Below are positions 1 to 6,465 of a stretch of 36,236 nucleotides of DNA, one piece after another. Each line of letters opens with the position of its first letter. Positions within the stretch are counted from its first letter, which is position 1. Source of the stretch: a virus. The DNA is taken from positions 1 to 36,236 of the IMG/VR virus record IMGVR_UViG_3300034198_001469; one strand, written 5' to 3'. The notes below the pieces were generated by a model, which was not told the origin of the DNA, searched no databases, and saw only the letters and a program-made list of their open reading frames with translations. The position numbers and the translations under genes are program-made.

Positions 1-441
1 GCACGACAGATCCTCAGACATCGTAGCTTCAGCTTTCAAGAATTCAGTCAGCGATATGCTGATCCTACTAAAGACCTGTCGTTTGTATTGCGAGAAGCAC
101 GACTCCAAGATACAAAAAATAGACAGAACAGTATCTCCACAGATGATACGGAATTACAAGCATGGTGGGATGCCAAACAAAAGTTCATCGTTGAACATAG
201 TCGTATAATCTACGAAGAAGCGATTGAACGTGGTATTGCTAAAGAACAGGCCCGTGCAGTGTTACCAGAAGGGTTAATTGAAAGCCGATTATATATGAAC
301 GGTACGTTACGCAGTTGGATTCATTTCATTGAATTGCGTAGTGCAAATGGTACCCAAAAAGAGCATCAGGAAGTTGCTATTGCATGTGCTCAAGTAATTG
401 CTAAAATATTTCCATTAGCCACTGAGCTAGTAGCCAATTAA
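1..441 (+). CDS. thyX: Flavin-dependent thymidylate synthase ThyX (5' truncated)
   Basis: ThyX makes dTMP from dUMP using methylene-tetrahydrofolate and FADH2, supplying thymidylate for phage DNA synthesis. The frame is open from base 1 to the TAA at 439-441, so the gene begins outside the window and about 146 C-terminal codons are visible. The signature RHRSFSFQEFSQRYA, which fits the ThyX motif RHRX7S, is encoded at about 16-60. The C-terminal half carries the family segment ESRLYMNGTLRSWIHFIELR followed by QKEHQEVA, which contributes arginines to nucleotide and flavin binding. A methionine-type start at 88 (TTG) would cut off the catalytic motif and is rejected. It is the only rightward gene here. 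Its last 41 bp overlap the 3' end of the converging glycosyltransferase-like gene. The family call is firm from the motifs; activity is inferred. Confidence 0.95.
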   Translation, partial: ARQILRHRSFSFQEFSQRYADPTKDLSFVLREARLQDTKNRQNSISTDDTELQAWWDAKQKFIVEHSRIIYEEAIERGIAKEQARAVLPEGLIESRLYMNGTLRSWIHFIELRSANGTQKEHQEVAIACAQVIAKIFPLATELVAN

Positions 442-1066
442 AGTCATTGATCCTAGCTATTTCCACAGGATCAATTCCATAGATTTCTCCATATTCTCTT
501 CCAGCAATAGCTCCACTTAATGCCTGTTCAGCATACGCACCGTGAGCAATACTACACCATATATCTAATCGTTCAGATGCTTCGGCATTGTTAATAATTG
601 CCAGCTTACAGCATTCTCTAAAAGCACTCCGCCAAGTATTAAATTCATTAGTATTAAATGCTGTAATATTACTAACTTCATTCATTGCATTAAATTTACT
701 ACTAATATTCATAGTCATATCTATAGTGTCTGTGCGCATATCTATAGTTAATTTTTTTGGCAATAATTTTACACCGCCATAGCCATATTCAAGCCCATTC
801 ATTGGATTACGACTGCGCCACACATGGACTGCATCTAAATCCCATTCCGGAACAATATAATCAAATTTAAAAGTATCTAGTATAATGGCATCAGCATCTA
901 CTACCCAAAACATTTTAGTAAATGATTTCTTAGCCGCGGCAATATGAGCTTGGTGAATTCCCTCAACTCCATTAACACGTTTTGCCAATGGAAATCTTTC
1001 TTTTAACCTAGCAAAATTTTCATCTGCCGTTGGTTCGTTATAGCTGATAAAAATTATATCATACAC
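401..1066 (-). CDS. Glycosyltransferase-like protein (DAD motif), short paralogue
   Basis: A 221-residue protein starting YDIIFISYNEP, with hydrophobic strands followed by VVDADAII (D57-A58-D59). This resembles the metal and nucleotide-sugar binding DxD of GT-A glycosyltransferases. It is clearly related to the next gene upstream (1059-1952): shared FISY/FLSY-(N/D)EP, AKRV(N/H)GV(E/K)G, DADxI, NGLxYGxGG(V/L)KL and the W-R-(S/A)-(A/G)-FRE block. It is shorter, lacking about 70 C-terminal residues. The start is GTG at 1066, overlapping the upstream stop by 8 bp (GTGTATGA); the nearest AAGGA lies 12 nt away, so reinitiation after the upstream gene is likely. The 3' end runs 41 bp into thyX on the other strand. 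Acceptor and sugar are unknown; the fold call is by motif only. Confidence 0.7.
   Translation of the reverse strand: MYDIIFISYNEPTADENFARLKERFPLAKRVNGVEGIHQAHIAAAKKSFTKMFWVVDADAIILDTFKFDYIVPEWDLDAVHVWRSRNPMNGLEYGYGGVKLLPKKLTIDMRTDTIDMTMNISSKFNAMNEVSNITAFNTNEFNTWRSAFRECCKLAIINNAEASERLDIWCSIAHGAYAEQALSGAIAGREYGEIYGIDPVEIARINDFNWLLAQWLMEIF
446..475. repeat. Perfect 9-bp inverted repeat just after thyX
   Basis: ATTGATCCT at 446-454 and AGGATCAAT at 467-475 are exact reverse complements around a 12-nt loop, starting 5 nt after the thyX stop. It also lies inside the 3' coding part of the opposing gene. The arms are AT-rich and no T-run follows on the plus strand, so it is at best a weak intrinsic terminator or an mRNA 3'-end stabiliser for thyX. 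The repeat is certain; its role is a guess. Confidence 0.5.
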
Positions 1067-1952
1067 GTTTGCGAATTATCCTTGGTGTATTTTGATAAAC
1101 TGTTTTGAAGAATTTACTTCCAGCTGAATCTAAATTAGCTATTTCTAACTTACATTTATCACGCAATTCTTTTCCTAAAAAGTTTATATATTGAGTCATC
1201 GCTTCAGGTTCAGCTAGTTCGTGTGTAGTATTCCACAGTTCAGTTAGATAATCGAAATCACGAACATTTGCATAATCCCAATCAGTACACATAGTTCTGT
1301 AGCACCCTTCTCGAGCACCTAGTATTGACCAAATTCCGTTTTCTACATCTGCTCCTACACTAGACCAAATTAACAATCTATGATAGTTCTGCCACCAAAT
1401 TTCTTTAAGATCAGTTGCCTGTTCTCCTTGATTTAGCGACATCTTAACGCCTTCTCGAAAACCTGCTCTCCATGCTTGGAATGGCGTTTCATTCGTAAAA
1501 CTTTCAGAATAATTTTCATTGAATTGATAATATCGATCATCAAAACAAAATTCTACTCGACCTTTGGCATCAGTGGGATCTGAGTTTTCATGAGTTTTCA
1601 TTTCGTTAACAAACTTACGTGTCCATAACTTTAAACCACCGTTTCCATACATAAGTCCATTAACGTGAACACGGCCGCACCAACTAAACACGTTTTCACT
1701 AGTTAGACCTAATGCATCTAAATCTATTTCAACTTCTAAGAATTTTGGATCAACAATGTTGTCTGCATCTACAGTAACAAAGTATTCAGTTTCGCTTAGT
1801 GCGGCGCAGGCTTTATGGGCGGCATCACTGCCTTTGACTCCATGTACACGTTTTGCCCAAGGCACTTTATTACATAAGTCTGCGTAATTTTTTTCAGCGT
1901 TTGGTTCATCGTAGCTGAGAAAAATAATATCTTGTTCTATAATTTTAATCAT
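1059..1952 (-). CDS. Glycosyltransferase-like protein (DAD motif), long paralogue
   Basis: A 297-residue protein with the same architecture as the 221-residue neighbour. It has an N-terminal IIFLSYDEPNAEKNY strand-turn, an AKRVHGVKG segment, and VTVDADNIV (D62-A63-D64) as probable DxD. An NGLMYGNGGLKLW loop and a W-R-AGFREGVKMSL helix follow. About 70 extra C-terminal residues, ending in RIIRKRV, are absent from the paralogue. ATG at 1952 overlaps the upstream stop by 8 bp and has only a weak GGA 10 nt upstream, which suggests coupled translation. Known GT-A enzymes use the DxD aspartates to hold Mn2+ and the sugar diphosphate. Whether this protein modifies phage DNA, virion proteins or host surface glycans cannot be told. 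Confidence 0.72.
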   Translation of the reverse strand: MIKIIEQDIIFLSYDEPNAEKNYADLCNKVPWAKRVHGVKGSDAAHKACAALSETEYFVTVDADNIVDPKFLEVEIDLDALGLTSENVFSWCGRVHVNGLMYGNGGLKLWTRKFVNEMKTHENSDPTDAKGRVEFCFDDRYYQFNENYSESFTNETPFQAWRAGFREGVKMSLNQGEQATDLKEIWWQNYHRLLIWSSVGADVENGIWSILGAREGCYRTMCTDWDYANVRDFDYLTELWNTTHELAEPEAMTQYINFLGKELRDKCKLEIANLDSAGSKFFKTVYQNTPRIIRKRV

Positions 1953-2535
1953 TTATTTTTAATCCGTAACTTTGGAAATATATTTTTGATGCAATGGAAA
2001 TTTTACTTATGTCTTGTTCTAACCCAGTATTAAATTCTTTAGTAATAGAATTAAAATTAATTAGATCTAAACTATTAATTACAATAGTCCTAATCAAAAA
2101 ATCAAAATCATTTGCTAACATAACAAAAAATACTAGAGGATCAGACTGTTTATCTTTAAGTCGATTTTTAGCTGAATCTGATAGAGAAAATATCCATTGA
2201 TTGTTAGGCTTGTCCCATGTAACAGTTAGCTCAGTTGACTTAGTCGGTGCATCTTCAATCCACTCAAATACGTTATTTTTAAATGCGTATCCTTGATCGG
2301 TCTTTGGTGTTAGTGCTAAGATAGTTTTATTATCATTAGTACGGATATATCCTACTTGCCAATCATGGAATTTTTCTCGGCCATACAGAAATCTATCATG
2401 CTCTTCTAATGTAACTTCGATTCTATTTTTGTGTACTTCACTAATTTCGTTTCCTACACTTAAAATTTCACCAGTCTTTTTGTCGTAATGGAGATAGAAA
2501 CGAGGAGGAATAAATTTAGGTAATTTACGTGCCAT
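1945..2535 (-). CDS. Conserved phage protein of unknown function (196 aa)
   Basis: I do not recognise a domain. The protein is soluble-looking, with no signal peptide or membrane helix. The N-terminus MARKLPKFIPPRFYLHYDKK is basic and proline-rich; next comes a beta-rich half with several W and Y residues (WQVGYIRT, NNVFEWIEDAP, VTWDKPNNQWIFSL), then a more helical half from about residue 130. The pattern of a short peptide strand reporting 'GEILSVGNEIS' suggests a small beta-sandwich, but this is only impression. ATG at 2535 overlaps the upstream gene by 11 bp and has AGAGG 7 nt before it. Its place between two glycosyltransferase-like pairs suggests a related task. Confidence 0.75.
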   Translation of the reverse strand: MARKLPKFIPPRFYLHYDKKTGEILSVGNEISEVHKNRIEVTLEEHDRFLYGREKFHDWQVGYIRTNDNKTILALTPKTDQGYAFKNNVFEWIEDAPTKSTELTVTWDKPNNQWIFSLSDSAKNRLKDKQSDPLVFFVMLANDFDFLIRTIVINSLDLINFNSITKEFNTGLEQDISKISIASKIYFQSYGLKIND

Positions 2536-3364
2536 TAGCTAACCTCTCTAATTTAGATAAGATTTTTTTAGTAGCAAAATTCTTTTCTACATAATGAAAT
2601 ACTGCGCCTTGCCGGATATTACCTACTACTAGTTCTCCCTTAGCATTTAATACCCACGGAACAGTATCTTGCCAACTTATAGGAATAGGTAACCACCCCT
2701 GAATAGGGGTTTTCATATGTGTAAATTCTAATGGACTATGTACGTCTAATACATCGTAGTGTCCGGTAATTTCAATTGCGATCGCTACTGCTAAATCCAT
2801 ACTTAACCAATTTTGGTATTCAACTGGGGCATATAAATTGTAACACCATTCCCAGTTGTTACAAACAAATTCAAGAACTTTGTAAAACTCATGGGCAGTT
2901 GGCCTCTTTTTAAAATAATGTAAAGCACAATAAGGATTAGGTAAACTATTTGCTATAAATGTTTTTCTATGATATGTATCTTGTATGGTTTCTAATTTAT
3001 AATTGAGTATGCGATTACAAAATTTAATATCAAAATTACTACAATAATCCCACCATGCTGTAATATCTTCTAAGACTAGCATGTCACTATCAAGTACTAT
3101 TGTTTCCTCATAGGGGCTAGCATGATATAATTTCCAACGATGGTTTGCTTTAAACGGACTATCACTACCGTCATCGAACCAAGGTATTGGAATTATCTGA
3201 TCAAATGCTTTTTTATATTTTTTAGGTACATCACTGTTAGTAACCAACGAGATGCTAGTAATTTCCTTTTGACTATACTTGATACTCAAGGCTAATGCGT
3301 AGGCCTGTTTGACATAATCAACATCATCAGTATTTTGAGCAAAAACTAAAAACCCTTTAGACAC
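2525..3364 (-). CDS. Glycosyltransferase-like protein (DSD motif), GT8-like
   Basis: Probable nucleotide-sugar-dependent glycosyltransferase of 279 residues. VLDSDMLV (D92-S93-D94) fits the metal-binding DxD of GT-A folds, and FLVFAQN at the N-terminus forms the first strand of the nucleotide fold. I chose GTG at 3364 rather than the longer ATG at 3376. GGAGG lies 5 nt before the GTG, the overlap with the upstream gene becomes 8 bp as at other junctions here, and the resulting start SKGFLVFAQN aligns directly with TNGVVLFAQN of the upstream paralogue. Shared features with that paralogue include the D-(V/I)-DY-(V/I)-K segment, FDQII, the D-S-D site and the late NW-x(3)-NLY block. Substrate unknown. 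Confidence 0.75.
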   Translation of the reverse strand: MSKGFLVFAQNTDDVDYVKQAYALALSIKYSQKEITSISLVTNSDVPKKYKKAFDQIIPIPWFDDGSDSPFKANHRWKLYHASPYEETIVLDSDMLVLEDITAWWDYCSNFDIKFCNRILNYKLETIQDTYHRKTFIANSLPNPYCALHYFKKRPTAHEFYKVLEFVCNNWEWCYNLYAPVEYQNWLSMDLAVAIAIEITGHYDVLDVHSPLEFTHMKTPIQGWLPIPISWQDTVPWVLNAKGELVVGNIRQGAVFHYVEKNFATKKILSKLERLANGT

Positions 3365-4205
3365 CGTAACCTCCATCAATATATCTACTTAGACTTATTT
3401 TATTCATGACATGTACATCGATTCCTTGAGTCTTTACTAGAGTATATTCACCCGGGTGGTTTTGTTTTTCAATTAGAAATTGCATTATGTTGTCGTCTGC
3501 TTTGACTAGTATATCTTTATCGATAGCGTAGGTCATTGTTCCCGGAAGTTCTACTGCAAATTCTCCGTTAGTTTTTCCATTCATAATATGTATAGCGATA
3601 CTAAAAGCAAAGTCATTTCTAAATGCTGGACTTTCTATGTTATAGAGATTTCTAAAATATAACCAATTATTTTTAATGTAGGCTACTAGATCAAAAAAAC
3701 TTTTCATTATGTCGTTTTTCTTAAACACAAATGCAGTAGCCCAGTAAAACGGTATACTGTACTGATTAATTCTTTTAAATTCAGTTCCGGTACGCCAGTC
3801 GGCTAGGTCAAAACTGTTACGATATATTTGAAAATCATAATCATTTAAAAATGCATTATTAAGTACATTAGAATTTATAATATAATCACTATCAACTACG
3901 AGTGTTCTGTCATAAGGACTAAGATCAAAGATTGAGCTACGAGATTGATTATGCCAATCTAACTTCTTTGATGCTAAAGTACCGTCATGGAAATATTTTT
4001 TTTGCGGAGTTGATTCTGCCTTAATTTCAATTATCTGATCAAAATTATGCTCGGGAAAATTATCCAACAGCCATTTCTTATTATCTGTAATTAGACTAAC
4101 TGGCAATTCAAGATTTTTTTTAATCTTGTTAGATGCGTATACGGCTAGTTTAATATAATCTATCGTAGTGTTATTTTGCGCGAATAGTACTACACCATTG
4201 GTCAT
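3357..4205 (-). CDS. Glycosyltransferase-like protein (DSD motif), paralogue
   Basis: A 282-residue protein related to the next gene downstream. The N-terminal strand is GVVLFAQNNTTIDYIKLA, followed by LPVSLITDN and FDQIIEI. TLVVDSDYII gives D105-S106-D107 as the probable metal and sugar-nucleotide site. The later KNNWLYFRNLYNIE and DFAFSIAIHIM blocks match the paralogue's CNNWEWCYNLYAPVE and DLAVAIAIEI. ATG at 4205 overlaps the TGA of the upstream gene as ATGA; no clear ribosome binding site is seen, so translation is probably coupled. No membrane segment is visible. The GT-A assignment rests on the motif and strand order, and the natural acceptor is unknown. Confidence 0.72.
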   Translation of the reverse strand: MTNGVVLFAQNNTTIDYIKLAVYASNKIKKNLELPVSLITDNKKWLLDNFPEHNFDQIIEIKAESTPQKKYFHDGTLASKKLDWHNQSRSSIFDLSPYDRTLVVDSDYIINSNVLNNAFLNDYDFQIYRNSFDLADWRTGTEFKRINQYSIPFYWATAFVFKKNDIMKSFFDLVAYIKNNWLYFRNLYNIESPAFRNDFAFSIAIHIMNGKTNGEFAVELPGTMTYAIDKDILVKADDNIMQFLIEKQNHPGEYTLVKTQGIDVHVMNKISLSRYIDGGYGV

Positions 4206-4552
4206 AGATTTACTATATCTGAAATTTTTCTTTTGCTTTTAATATCGGCATACTTAACAGCATATTCATTTGTTGATTCAAAATATTTTAACATAATGTC
4301 ATCAAAGAATTGTTGAACATCGTTAATTATAACTGGAAGATTATTAGCATCTACAAATGCTACATCTTCTTTATAACCTAAATCTAATACTGTTTTAGTA
4401 AAATTAATTAGTTCAGGGGTAATTTTAAAAGTAGCGCCGCTTATGTAGTATACTAGTTTTTGATTATATTCTTCTAATATTATTCTGCGCTGATTTGACA
4501 ATGTTGACATATAATTGACAACAGCAAATGCTTTTTCGATTCTCTCGTCCAT
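4202..4552 (-). CDS. Conserved hypothetical protein (116 aa), first gene of the glycosyltransferase block
   Basis: A small acidic protein that is mostly alpha-helical by inspection (MDERIEKAFAVVNYMSTLSNQ, then FFDDIMLKYFESTNEYAVKY). It has a short beta stretch around KLVYYISGATFKI and no catalytic motif that I recognise. It is first in a six-gene overlapping set running to position 401. Its start is well marked: GGAG 7 nt before the ATG at 4552, directly after the sigma70-like promoter at 4574-4602, giving a predicted leader of only about 15 nt. The ATGA overlap with the next gene ties it to the glycosyltransferases, so a helper or regulatory role is possible but unproven. Confidence 0.75.
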   Translation of the reverse strand: MDERIEKAFAVVNYMSTLSNQRRIILEEYNQKLVYYISGATFKITPELINFTKTVLDLGYKEDVAFVDANNLPVIINDVQQFFDDIMLKYFESTNEYAVKYADIKSKRKISDIVNL

Positions 4553-4564
4553 AGATAAACTCCG

Positions 4565-4584
4565 TAGTGTATAATATTACACTA
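4565..4584. repeat. 7-bp inverted repeat overlapping the -10 box (possible operator)
   Basis: TAGTGTA (4565-4571) and TACACTA (4578-4584) are exact reverse complements around a 6-bp AT-only centre. The dyad covers part of the -10 hexamer at 4574-4579 and reaches the predicted transcription start near 4567. A repressor bound here would block the promoter, but the arms are short and AT-rich and chance cannot be excluded. Confidence 0.4.
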
Positions 4585-4602
4585 TTGTAGTTAGCTTGTC
4601 AA
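4574..4602 (-). promoter_or_regulatory. Sigma70-like promoter for the 4552-401 gene block
   Basis: Reading leftward, TTGACA (4602-4597) is separated by exactly 17 bp from TAATAT (4579-4574). This is a perfect -35 and a 5/6 match to TATAAT at the ideal spacing. Transcription would start near 4567, about 15 nt before the ATG at 4552. The -35 starts 12 bp after the stop codon of the upstream fibre gene. No nATAAATA late motif is present in this gap, in contrast to other gaps in the window. Confidence 0.7.
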
Positions 4603-4614
4603 GAGTTTAGGGGA

Positions 4615-5541
4615 TTAAGGTCCTGATTGGGACACAGCTGGATACGGTATAGAAACGCTAGAGCCAGACGGGCGATAACCTTGAACTGTACTGAGCAACG
4701 TTCCAGTAATGTTTTCATCGATACCGTACGGGCCATAATTTCCAAAACCGGTGTTATATATAGTAGTGTTAGAAGTAGTAGCCAAGTCTTGGAATTGTAT
4801 GCTAAGATAAATTACATTGCCGCCGGCATTGACTGCCGCATATATATCGTATTGATTTGGACTATATGTAGCCTGCTCAGTTAGCTTAGTAAATATTGTT
4901 TGGAATCCAGTATTTAAATTATCGTAACCTATAGATGTAGTTGTAGTACCAGTATTGTTACCGCTATTTGTAGTACCGTTGTATCTCCATGTAATCGTTC
5001 CCATGTTAGTTAACATAGTTTGCCATGAAGTATTTTTTAAGTTTGGAGAATCTGGACTATGGCTCGCTGAAAATTGTATATATCCGCCAGCATTAAAATA
5101 TCCTCTTGCATGAGCCGCAGTATCAAATGTTAGTGAAACAGTATGTGTTATAGTGCCGTTCCATGCTGAATTTCTTGATGATGAAGCATAGGTTTCAAAA
5201 GTTGCTTGGCCGCTAGGCGGAGTAACTAGTTTATTTGCACTAATAGTATTAGCATACGCAAGATACGCCGCACGATCGGCTTCTGTAATCTTTACACTTG
5301 TAGTGGGATAAGTTAGATTAGAAGTTTCATCTAAACCAGTTTGATGTGTTCTTGCCGCAATTAAATCTGAATATAAATTTTGCCATTGTCCGGCTGAAAT
5401 CTTTTGATTTACAGAAGACTGACTACTTAATACTGTTTGAGCATAACCTGTTGTGCCAGATGGCGCACCAAGTATTGGAGATATAATTGATTGTATAGTA
5501 TTGTAATCTGATGATAATACCTTATTACCCTGACCAGCCAT
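4615..5541 (-). CDS. Virion structural protein, MAGQG family, copy 2
   Basis: A 308-residue probable tail or fibre-associated protein. It is a tandem duplicate of the next gene upstream (5558-6436). Shared blocks include the MAGQG start, DYN-x-IQS, (Q/N)TVLSSQ, SVNQKI, QWQNLY-x-DLI, YPTTS, RAAY, PPSGQAT, WNGTITHTV, FNAGGYI, SWQTML, KLTEQ, and the C-terminal VQGYRPSGS...SGP. The N-terminal ~130 residues look helical and the rest is T/S/N-rich beta. Compared with its twin it has about 15 extra residues before the DEN(I/V)TGTL block, around NTGFGNYGPYGI. The ribosome binding site is AAGG 6 nt before the ATG. It is the last gene of the structural block. The family is common in marine T4-like phages as I recall it, but a precise position in the particle is not known to me. 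Confidence 0.8.
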   Translation of the reverse strand: MAGQGNKVLSSDYNTIQSIISPILGAPSGTTGYAQTVLSSQSSVNQKISAGQWQNLYSDLIAARTHQTGLDETSNLTYPTTSVKITEADRAAYLAYANTISANKLVTPPSGQATFETYASSSRNSAWNGTITHTVSLTFDTAAHARGYFNAGGYIQFSASHSPDSPNLKNTSWQTMLTNMGTITWRYNGTTNSGNNTGTTTTSIGYDNLNTGFQTIFTKLTEQATYSPNQYDIYAAVNAGGNVIYLSIQFQDLATTSNTTIYNTGFGNYGPYGIDENITGTLLSTVQGYRPSGSSVSIPYPAVSQSGP

Positions 5542-5557
5542 TTTTAACCTTTATTAA

Positions 5558-6436
5558 TTAAGGTCCCGATGAAGAGACACTTGGAGTACTTATAGAGACA
5601 TTCGATCCGCTTGGACGATATCCCTGAACTAAACTAATCAAGGTTCCAGTTACATTTTCATCTACACCACCGCCAGATAAATCAGCAAATTGTATGCTGA
5701 ATGTAATTATAGAGCCAGTGGCATCTGTATTAACAAACACGTTATACTGATTTGAGCTGTATGTAGGCTGTTCAGTTAGCTTAACAAATGCCAATTGTGG
5801 CGTTGTAGTTAAACTAAGATATCCTACGTTACTTGTTGTTACACCATTATTATTACCAGTGTTAGTTGTGCTATTATAAGTCATTCTGATAAAACCCATA
5901 TTTGCCAACATAGTTTGCCAACTGTTATTTTTTAAATTACTCACGTCTGGGGTTTCACTCGCAGATAATTGGATATATCCGCCAGCATTGAAAAATGATC
6001 TTGCAGTATTTCCATCAGTAAACGTTAATACCACGGTATGTGTAATCGTACCGTTCCACTGTTGGGTACGAGTACCTGTAGCATAAGTTTCTAACGTAGC
6101 TTGACCACTTGGCGGTACTGATAATCGATTAGCATCTATAGTGTTAACATACGTCTGATATGCCGCACGATCAATTTCTTTAATAGTTAACGACGTAGTA
6201 GGATAAGTTATGCTGGTACTTTCATTCGCACCAGTTTGGTGTCCACGTGCTCTAATTAAATCATTATACAGATTTTGCCATTGTATAGCAGTGATTTTTT
6301 GATTTACACTAACTTGGCTACTTAGAACTGTTTGGTTATATCCGTAATTACTCGATCCAACACCTAAAACTTGAGAAATTTTAGATTGGATATTATTATA
6401 GTCTAACGCTAGTATTAATGTACCTTGACCTGCCAT
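5558..6436 (-). CDS. Virion structural protein, MAGQG family, copy 1
   Basis: A 292-residue twin of the downstream 308-residue protein, with the same order of blocks (MAGQG, QTVLSSQ, SVNQKIT, QWQNLYNDLI, PPSGQAT, WNGTITHTVVLTF, FNAGGYIQLSAS, SWQTMLANMG, VQGYRPSGS). No signal peptide or membrane segment is seen. A perfect late-type box TATAAATA lies 21 nt upstream of its ATG, and AAGG 7 nt upstream is the likely ribosome binding site. Only 16 bp separate it from the second copy, so both are probably made from one late transcript. The similar beta-rich second halves suggest they form homo- or hetero-oligomers in the tail, which is inference. Confidence 0.8.
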   Translation of the reverse strand: MAGQGTLILALDYNNIQSKISQVLGVGSSNYGYNQTVLSSQVSVNQKITAIQWQNLYNDLIRARGHQTGANESTSITYPTTSLTIKEIDRAAYQTYVNTIDANRLSVPPSGQATLETYATGTRTQQWNGTITHTVVLTFTDGNTARSFFNAGGYIQLSASETPDVSNLKNNSWQTMLANMGFIRMTYNSTTNTGNNNGVTTSNVGYLSLTTTPQLAFVKLTEQPTYSSNQYNVFVNTDATGSIITFSIQFADLSGGGVDENVTGTLISLVQGYRPSGSNVSISTPSVSSSGP

Positions 6437-6457
6437 CCTGTAACCTTTTTCGTGAAT

Positions 6458-6465
6458 TATTTATA
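6458..6465 (-). promoter_or_regulatory. Late-type promoter box TATAAATA
   Basis: Reverse complement reads TATAAATA, a perfect match to the T4 late promoter consensus recognised by sigma-gp55. It overlaps the stop codon of the 497-codon gene and lies 21 nt before the ATG at 6436. Confidence 0.65.

Noticed and set aside
88-441. Separate 117-residue gene starting at 88
   Set aside because: The frame is open to base 1 and the upstream codons hold the ThyX RHRX7S motif, so this is only the end of thyX.
588-782. 64-residue plus-strand hydrophobic frame
   Set aside because: Antisense to the glycosyltransferase-like gene, with no promoter or ribosome binding site.
4615-4625. Terminator between the MAGQG genes and the glycosyltransferase promoter
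   Set aside because: No stem with a following T-run is visible on the minus strand; the nearby dyad overlaps the promoter instead.
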